Positions 51,701 to 60,700 of a DNA stretch of 64,000 nt are shown piece by piece (within the stretch, counting starts at the first letter, position 1; every line of letters starts with the position of its first letter). A program made the position numbers and the translations under genes. The notes beneath the pieces were generated by a model. The model did not search any database. It was not told the DNA's origin and saw only the letters and a program-made list of their open reading frames with translations. The DNA is from Heterohyrax brucei (taxonomy: Eukaryota; Chordata; Mammalia; Hyracoidea; Procaviidae): the NCBI GenBank assembly GCA_028571685.1, contig CM053143.1, positions 136,868,829 to 136,932,828 of the forward strand, read 5' to 3'.

Positions 51701-54700
51701 ACTCTTTGGACAGGAATGGATTGGACTTGGCAAGGCAGAGTGACCATATATTGGAAGCACTTTATGGTTCTATACATCTATAGGATATCATCTTGCTGAC
51801 CTCTGGCTGGAGGAAGGGGAGTGGACGGAGAGGAGAGGAAAGGAGACTGTTGGGAGGATGAGACAGGTATGGAGCAGAGAGGAATAGTGTGCTGTCACCA
51901 GACAGGGAGAGCAGTGGAAGCTGCATATAGGGGGGCATGTAAATTTACATGTGAATGTACATTTTCACTCAGTTATGTTAAATAAAAATTAAAAAATTAA
52001 AAATTAAAAAAAAAAGCTCTTTAGACAGATGTGAGGAAGATACTGATACAATGTTCTGGTCATTTTAATATCTTAGTTTGATTATGAGAATATTAAGGAA
52101 AAGCAGGGTTTGCTTTTGAATTATCTGGTTTAGGACTTAGTCTTATTTGGAGCTAAACATACATGTGAGAGTGAAGAACAGGAGCTTTTTATACAGTCCC
52201 CTCAGGAACTTTTTGGGGGGAAGGTATTCCAGGTGTGAATCCCTAAATCTCTCTATGCTGTGGAGATTTTAATCTAAACTCTTAAGTCATTACTACTAAT
52301 ATATTTGTATAAAGTTAAGATGAAGGAGGTGGAGTGGAAACTTGGTCACTAAAGAAATGTTTCAGGAACAGTAGGCCAAAGGTTTTCTGAGTTTCAGGGT
52401 CATTTACAGTGACTAGGACATGGAGCCTCTAGAGCTGGGCAGAGGTTTATTTGGGTCCTGTTTTCAGGCTACCTGCTGCTTAACAGAGGGGACCAGATAC
52501 CCTCACTTGCATGAGGTGGATGCTAACAGTGGAAAACACACATTATCTTCTTCCGTTTACCATATACCAACAAAAATTCTGCCCATTCTGCCATAGAAAA
52601 ACTAGAAAGCCTTATAAATACATCAGACTGGAAGAAAGGAGGGCTTTCTGTCTTAGAAAAGAACTGATAGAGTAAAATCTTAGATTTCTGTAGGTCAAAT
52701 AAAAATCAGCCAAAATTGTAAAGCCAGAGAGGTCATGCAAATTTCTAAGACCCCAATTAATACAAACAATTTGTAAAAGTGGAGAAAAGTATTTCATATC
52801 GCTAGTAATTAAACAAATACAAAATATTTATTAAATTACCAAAGTGGTTATTTCAAAGTTAATTGAACTTGCCCCCCAAACTGAACTTCAGGTAGTCTAT
52901 CCTGAAGTAATGTTAAATCTGGATTCAAAAGGTATTGATTGCAACATTATTTGTACAAGTTGGACAAAGACTTACACTGGGTATATGCCCCCAAGTAAAT
53001 ATTTTGGATTAAGAATTAATATTTAATCCTCAATTATGATTAATTCTGAGTAAAATATAAATGTTTTTAAAAATGCAAACTAAATGTTAAAATGCTTGTA
53101 ATTTTATAATTTCAAAAAAAAAGAACCACCACTAGTAGCATTGTGTAAGATGAATAGAAACAAGGCTTAAAACCAGAGATCAGTTAAGAGTCTATGTTAA
53201 TAGTCCACGTGATACTCAAGGTTATGGGAAATATAGAGGGACTGTAAGTGGGTTGGATTGTATACCAAATGATTTATTATTGATCTGTAAACATGAAGTT
53301 CTGCTAAGCCAAATTAACCCAAGTGTAATCTAATCCCAAGTGTAACCTCCTTCTTGCTTGGTACTTTTATTTACCATTTTTATCTGGGTAAGTTATGTTT
53401 ATCATGGATTCTTATATAATTTGCTTTGTTTTACACACTTGAGTGTGTGTATCTCAGTGCCGTGCACATGGTGCATACAGACGGTGGATGCTACAAAGAC
53501 TTGAAGTGAACAACTCTATACCTGAAAATAGCATCTGTAATCCTGGGGGCTATGTGACAAATCTCATTACTGCTGTTGATTTTCCCCTTTGCCTGGTGAT
53601 GAGTGCACCTCTGTAGACCAGAAGCAGATTTCATGTCAGTGATGTTGGGTTTAACAATACAGAAGGTCAAGCACCTTGTTTTGATCTTTAAATCATTTGC
53701 TGATTTTATTTTACTTGTGCTTAAATTGAAGTGGGTTTTTCCAAGTTAATAATAAGGAAGTATTTAATCTGTGCTTAGTACTTTAGTCTTTCATTTATAA
53801 AATCAGGAAAATAAGAACATTAAATAGAGCTGGAAATTTCTGTATTATTGGGAGTTGTCTTGGATTGTTTGGGAGGGGGCAGGTCTTCTACACTGAAAAA
53901 ATATTTTCCAAACCCAAATCTTTATTTCAGAAACATTTCAGACATCTTTAAGGAGCAGTTGACATAAGCAGTTAATGTCATTGTAATGTGAGCTTTCTGT
54001 GTGTTACAGATTTAAAAACTGATGGTACTAAGCTTTTTAAAATTTTTCTACCCTATGCAAAATAGCATAGCAAGTCATTTTTCTCTACTTTCATATTTCA
54101 GGCAGTGTTTATTGTATGGACTTAAAATTTAAAAGTTCTGCATTCTTACAGTTTACTAGTTAAAAACCAAAGAATAGTACTTTTTCTTTTTACCTTCCGT
54201 GGTCTCTGGGGCTGTGCTTTGGCTGAGCATTGCCAGGCACCTGCCGCTCTCAGCCTCCTCCGTTAATCGTGGGGCAGGTTCATGCCTCAGGATGGCATCC
54301 AAGTCGTGGAAGAACTTCATAGTTTAGAGCCGTCTCCAGAGCTATGGGCATATTTAACTATTCTGTATTCATATTTCAGATTTTTATACTTTGCCCGGCA
54401 CTGCTTCCAATCTCTGTACACACCTAATGCTTGCAGCGTTTTAGCAATGTAAATAAATAGTCCTTTATTTCTCAGCCTTCCATAAAGTTGTTGTTGTATG
54501 TTTTTTTCTGCCCAAACACTCAGCAAAGCTTTAACCTCCTCTTCCGTCCTGTGCTTTCCTGCTCCACTCTCCATATTGAAAGTGACCTGGAAATGATTCA
54601 CTATTTCCAGCCAAGGTTTTGTTTCCTAGGAAACCAGATGGCTGGTTGTCAATAAACTCCAGAGAGCTAAAGGGATTTCCTTTAACTGGTTCAAACTGCC

Positions 54701-57700
54701 TGAGGGGAGTAACTTGAGAAACTGCCAAATAAGCGGGCTTTGTGATTAAAGAGGCTTGGACTTAAAAAGGATGCCTAACCTCATTCCTTTCTGCTTTAGG
54801 GAAGAATTACCTTTGAGACAAAAGGGAAAGAAAATCACTTTTAGTATTTCTTTTCTTATATACTTTGCTTTGTTTTACTAGAAGGTTGTTGATTTTTAAA
54901 ATTGTTCTGGAAATGATTAGCAGAGAGTCCGTCTGCCCTGGTGCTTATACTTTATGTATTTTTTTCTCTTGATGTAAATTACCTAGTCTAGCATCAGTAA
55001 ATTTAAGGACCGTATGATTTCACTAAATAATTTGTTTACGCTCACAGAGACTGCATTATTAAGCGTATCTATTTGTAGCATAGTATTCAATACACTGATA
55101 AAATCATTTTCAGTTTGATTTTTTTTAATGTTAACTTTGCAAATACATTTAATACACTGCAGTTTTTCTTGTTGAAATGCTCGAGCAATAATGCGTAATT
55201 TTGAAAACATTATTACCAAATAACAAACTGATACAGCAATTTGTTAATATGTATATACATTTCTGGTAGAGTTTAATTTTCATTTCTACCCTGATACATA
55301 TTCTTTGGAACAAAAGTTTATCAAGAAACATCTAATATATATAGCACTTGTTCAGAATTATCAAAAGTTGTTGAGCAGTTGGCATCGCTGCATTCCCTGG
55401 TGGGCAGATCCTCCACATATGTGAGTCTGCCTCCAGCCTGCCTTTATCTTTCTTCTGTGATCATCCCCTAGAACACTAATGTATGAAAGAAGATACAGGA
55501 TTCGAACACACATGGGACAGGTGCCAAGTCAACCTAGCACTTTTAGAGTCAGCAGGTTTTTTTTTCCTAGTAACAAAAGTTGATGGGTATTTGTTGGAGA
55601 AATTCTGAGTGATAATGAAAATAAATTTTGTTCATAATTCCTAGTAGCCAGAACTAAGCATTCTACCTGCTTTTATGTTTGGAGATTTTCATTTACATAC
55701 ACATACTCATCCTACTGAAACCATACATAGAGGTCATATGGAATCATATTGTCTGAGTTGTACTCCTGGCGTTGCTACCTGCTCTCTGTGTGCCTGACAA
55801 GTTTCTTAACTTCTGTCAGTGTCTTTTTCTGTAAAATAGGGATGATGATGATGATGATACCTACTTCATAGAGTTGATATGAAGCTCAATTACATGATTT
55901 ATGTGAAGTATGTGGGATAGTGCCTGGTGTATAAATCCATTGCCATGAAGTGGGACAGCCCCATAGGGTTTCCAGGGAGTGTCTGGTGGATTCAAACTGC
56001 CGACTTTTTCACTAGCTGCTGTAGCTGTCTGTAGCTCTTAACCACTGTGTCACCAGGGCTCCTTGACATATAGTTAGAACTATATCAATAATAGCTCAGT
56101 AGGACCAGATCATGTGCTGTTAGTGCTAATCATTATTCTCATCGTCAGTAGAAGTGGTGCTGACACTAGTAGCTTTGAAGGTGGTGTCTGACTCAGTTCG
56201 TAGATGCTTGTTGAGAAACCCAAAACTGAGAAAACCAAACCCAGTGCCTGTTGAATTGATGCTGACTCATAGCAACCCTGTAGGACAGAGTAAAACTGCC
56301 CCCATAGAGTTTCCAAGGAGTGCCTGACAGATTTGAACTGCTCACCTTTTGGTTAGCAGCCATAGCGCTTAACCACTACACCACCAGGGTTTCCTTGTTG
56401 AGAAAGGTATGTTTAATCAATTCTTCAAGAAGCTTATCAGTTGGGTGTATTTAACAGTTGGCACATTTTTATGTTCACAGGGGCCAGGAGAGTGCTGGTA
56501 TTGTGACCAGTGATGGCGGTTCAGTACCAACCTTTAAAACGCATAAGGTACATTTGAGCATTTAAGGAAATTGATCATAGAGATAACAATAGCTAGGTGA
56601 TAACTAGTATATGGAGGTGGGGCAGGGTTTTAAGAAATAATTTCCAGTTAGAAGTCTTGTTTTTTTGATCAGCCGTTTCAAACTTGCAGTTCTAACGTTT
56701 GTCAAGTTAGGATGAATTTCTCAGTGGTAGTTCACTGTCTGGAGCTGACTTAAACAGGTAATTTACTTAAATAAGATGCTTTCATTTTTTAAAATGCAGA
56801 TTATTTGAGTTTATATTTGACAAATTTTATGTTGAGAACCTGTTTTATAAAAGCTAAGTGCTTCTCATAGTTAGACTGGCCTTTGTAAGACTGTGAGGAG
56901 CAGAGAAATTAGTGAAGTGCTTTGTCTGATTTGGGCTTTCTGAAGCAAAGGGCTGGCTTTTATTACTTAATCTCTGTTTTTTTCCTAAGATGTGCTTTTG
57001 CTTTGACTTTGTAAGGGAATGGGTCTTATAAATCATGTGTTTACCGAAGACAATTTGAAGAAATTATATATTTCCAATCTTGGAATTGGACACACGAGGT
57101 ATGCCACTACAGGAAACTGTGAATTAGAAAATTGTCAGCCCTTTGTTGTTGAAACACTTCATGGGAAGATAGCAGTGGCCCATAATGGTGAATTGGTCAA
57201 CGCTGCCGGCTTAAGGAAGAAGGTAAGTATTTTGGATATGCTGTTTTCATGGTCATGATAGTTAATGAAGATATTGTTGTAAGAATATTTTCTCTTGCCA
57301 CCTGTTGTCCAGCTGCAGCAAACAGTTGCATTAATGTTGCCTGAAGTGCTTGTTATAATTATAGATGTCACCTCAGATCCTCTGTGTGGGGTGGGGATGG
57401 GCTGAGAGGAATGTGTGTGAGAGTCTGCATTTTTTTATGCTCAGAAAGTGATTTAGAGATTTGGTAAAGGTCTATTGTTGATGTTAGAAGCACAGAGATA
57501 CTAGAGCTGCTGTCTCTTTAACTTTGTCCCTGTGCTGAAAGCATAAGAAAGAATAGATAATCCTTGAAGATGACAGGTATGAGAAAAAAATGTTTTGGGG
57601 ACAATTACAGAAAACGAAAGACAGCCTGGAAAGGGACTTGTGTTCACAGCATGTTTGTGGGCGCTTTCTTTGTTAGTGATTTCAGTTTTGAGCCTATACC

Positions 57701-60700
57701 GTCATCATCTCATCTTTCTTTTTTTAATTGTTGTTGTTCCTGATTGCTTGGCATCTTTTATATTCCTTTGACGTCAATGAGTTTTTCGTTTTTTTTTTAA
57801 TTCCTGGTAGCTTCTTATGTATCCATTTCGCTGTTCATTAGTTGATGTCAAATTTCTTCAGTTTATTAGATTCCACTGATCTTGGTTTGGTAACCTCAGA
57901 ATCAGGTGGTGTTTAACTCACAGGATGATGACGTGCACCCCACACTATTAACTATTACTTCCTTAGATTCTAGGTCTAGGCATTTCACAGAGGATAGTTA
58001 CAGAAGTTAAATGATGATGAACTTGTAAGTGGAAGACCCAGAACCCAGTCTTCTGTACTACTCATTCTTCCATTTCGGGTTCTAGCTTTGGGGTTCTCCC
58101 AGAGCTTTGCCTGCCCTCTTCTTAGGTTATGGCATTATAGTGACGATACATTCTTTTCTTCCCTTAAGTGAAAAACTGTTGTGGTTCATTAAAAATTAAG
58201 GCAACCCCCAAAGTATAAATATGAAGTAAAAATTACTTTGAGAGAACCACTAAGAGTTCAGCTCAGTCGTTGTCTTACTCGTGATTTGTACACATAATCC
58301 TTTACCCATATGCTCAGGTTTACCTCTGCTTTGCCTCCTGAAAATGTTTACTGCGTTCAGTAGTCAGTTTAATTAGCCTGTGCATGTCAGTGTTGATGCT
58401 TTTGTGCCAGTCAGTCTTACTCAGAACTTCGTAGCCATCATAGAACACATTGAACCGACATTTATTTCTTCTACGTGTAATTAATTAATACAGTCAGCTC
58501 CTTTCTTCACACTATGAGAAACAGCCAGTGAGGTAGGGTAACCACTGTCGTCACTATCACCACCAAACCCAGCTTGAGAGTTACCACTATAGTGTGCCAT
58601 TCTTTCTTAATGGGAGTCTCTCCTGTTTGTCAGGGTTTTTGAGAGTAGGAAAAGGTAGAACTGTAATCCACATCATTATAGCTCCTTCATTCCTCACCTC
58701 CATTCCAAGTCTACATCCTTTCAAACTTTTCAAAAGCTTTCCTATGAAAGGTTCTTTGTTGTTGCTTGAAAACTTTCGAGACTTTCCATTGCCTCCAGTA
58801 GTGTTTCTCAGTTATTAGCAGATATTTCCCCTTAGTGGTAGGCAGAATTTTCATAAGCGAGTACCAACAGAAAGCCTAGAGCTTCTCCTCTAATGATTAA
58901 ACCCTCTTCCTTTCTAAACAGCTTCTGCGTCATGGTGTTGGTCTGTCAACAAGTTCCGATAGTGAAATGATTACCCAATTACTGGCGTATACCCCTCCTC
59001 AGGAGAGAGATGACACTCCAGACTGGGTAGCAAGGTAATTGTAATCTGGACTAAACTTGCAGCTCTAGTAATGAGAGGTTAAATTTGAATGTGTTTAGAC
59101 TTGAAGTTATTCATTCAATTGTTTAATTAATTTCAGGATTAAAAACTTAATGAAGGAGGCGCCCACAGCATACTCCCTGCTTATCATGCACAGAGATGTT
59201 ATTTATGCAGTAAGAGATCCTTATGGAAATCGTCCTCTATGCATTGGTCGTCTTATTCCAGTATCTGATATAAATGAAAAAGGTAATGACCTTCAGAAGA
59301 GATATAACTTCAGAATATTTTCCAGAGGCATTGTACTCTTGACATGCTGAAATTTTTAGGTGTAAGAAGTTTATGGATAAGGAAGGACATATAGATGAGG
59401 AAAAGATTTACATTTTCATAAGTATTTCTGAGGATGAGGTGCTTGTCATGTGATTATTGGATGTCCTATTTTTCTGAATTGCCTGTTTGCATTTTTTGTT
59501 CAGCTTTTTATTTCTATGATACCATTTTGTTTGATTTTGTTTCTGACTTGTCAGATGATTTATTAAAGCCATGGAATCATGTTAGAAGAAATGTTGAGAG
59601 ATTACTTACTTTGTCTTTGACACCAGCCCGGTAATAAACTATGTTCTCTTAGTCATAGAAATGGATGTTTTATGAACTTTTTCATCTGTTTGCTGTTTAA
59701 AAAGTTTTCTTGAAATAGAGAGCAGCTTTTAAAGTTTCTTAAACTGAATTCGTTGTCCTATGATTTACAGGTAAAGACCCCTCAGAAACAGAAGGATGGG
59801 TGGTGTCTTCAGAATCTTGTAGCTTTTTATCTATTGGTGCAATGTAAGTTTCACATTTAGCATGTTAGTTTTTTCCCCATTGGTAGTGGCTTTTCTTTTG
59901 ATTTTTATGTGGAAGTCTTTTTTTGATGTTAGCAAGGTAGCATTCATGAATACCATTTCTTATATACATTGTGTTCCACAGTTGCAATGATTTTAAAGTC
60001 CAGTAAAACCTTCTAATCCTGAAACTGGCATCTTTCTTTCAAAATGCTAGGATATTTTAGAAAGAAAGGATCTATCAATAAGGAAATAGAAAATAGAAAA
60101 ATGAAAGACAGAATAAAAATGTTCCCATAAGAACACAATGTAGAGTCCCTGATGTAGCACAAGAAAAAGAGGTGTGCAAATTAAGAACCCTATTAAAAGA
60201 CCAGAATTGATGGTCCAACAGCCTGGAGGGTCCCCTGAGAACATGGCCCCTAGACTGGGGGCTAGCCCAGTACTTGAATCAATATTGAAGCCAACTCTTC
60301 AAACAAAGAATGGACTGAATATGGAGTCACAGAGTGATGCATGTGGTGTGTGTACTTTAGGGACAAGTATTGATAGATACCAGAAGAGTGAAAAAGAAGA
60401 GTGTGCTGTCACAGGGTGAGGAGGGCAGATAGAATTGCAGAGAGGCAGATATGCAAAATTGACTGGATTGTAAACTTTCACTTAATCACAGTTGAAAAAA
60501 AATGTTCACATTAGCCTTTATTCTTTCAAAATCAGTAAAACTTAGGCTCTTTATAAAAATGTAAATGGTAATTTATGGGTAAGAAAAAGATCTATAGAAG
60601 TTACTGCTAAAGGCATATTCTCTTTTTTAAAAAAATTTATTGCGCTTTAAGTAGAAGTTTACAGTTGAAGTCAGTTTGTCACACAAAAACTTACACCCTA

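Larger units (their letters stand above)
38359..54574 (-). pseudogene. Nested antisense gene with three Myb/SANT-like (trihelix-type) modules, probably decayed
   Basis: I do not recognise a named gene. Seven exons can be traced on the minus strand within PPAT intron 1: 54574-54194, 49137-49051, 47424-46990, 45067-44978, 40703-40358, 40051-39986 and 38450-38359. Exons 1, 3 and 5 each carry one Myb/SANT-like DNA-binding module: GKHxxxxEVxALxxIW, then RDWKQCRxKYKNLKxEY, then MKFFxxLDAILRH. This is the style of the Myb_DNA-bind_4 family in ZSCAN20/29 and MSANTD proteins. Exons 2, 4, 6 and 7 are short, acidic or basic linkers. All junctions are phase 1, which strongly argues for a real gene structure. 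Module 1 has a one-base frameshift and module 3 several lesions, so the full-length product is broken here; module 2 is intact. If expressed it would be a nuclear DNA-binding protein. Transcription is unknown. Confidence 0.7.
31372..56480. other. PPAT intron 1 (25.1 kb)
   Basis: This long intron hosts the antisense Myb/SANT-like gene (38359-54574), many SINEs, an L1 ORF2 remnant, several L1-type 3' ends and two solo LTRs. The first 6 kb (31400-37400) has mainly SINEs and a MIR. The stretches 32100-33300, 33480-35100, 52020-54190 and 54600-55740 show no feature I can name. Confidence 0.75.

Noticed and set aside
52800-53030. Possible L1 3' fragment (TTGATTGCAACATTATTTG)
   Set aside because: Similarity to L1 is too weak and short to annotate.
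54531-54728. Open frame upstream of nested-gene module 1 (…[16 protein letters not shown]…)
   Set aside because: It runs in a different frame from the module and needs a further frameshift; the ATG at 54574 gives a simpler start. It could still be a lost 5' coding part.
57769-57776. CRE palindrome TGACGTCA in PPAT intron 3
   Set aside because: A single 8-base match deep in an intron without other promoter features.
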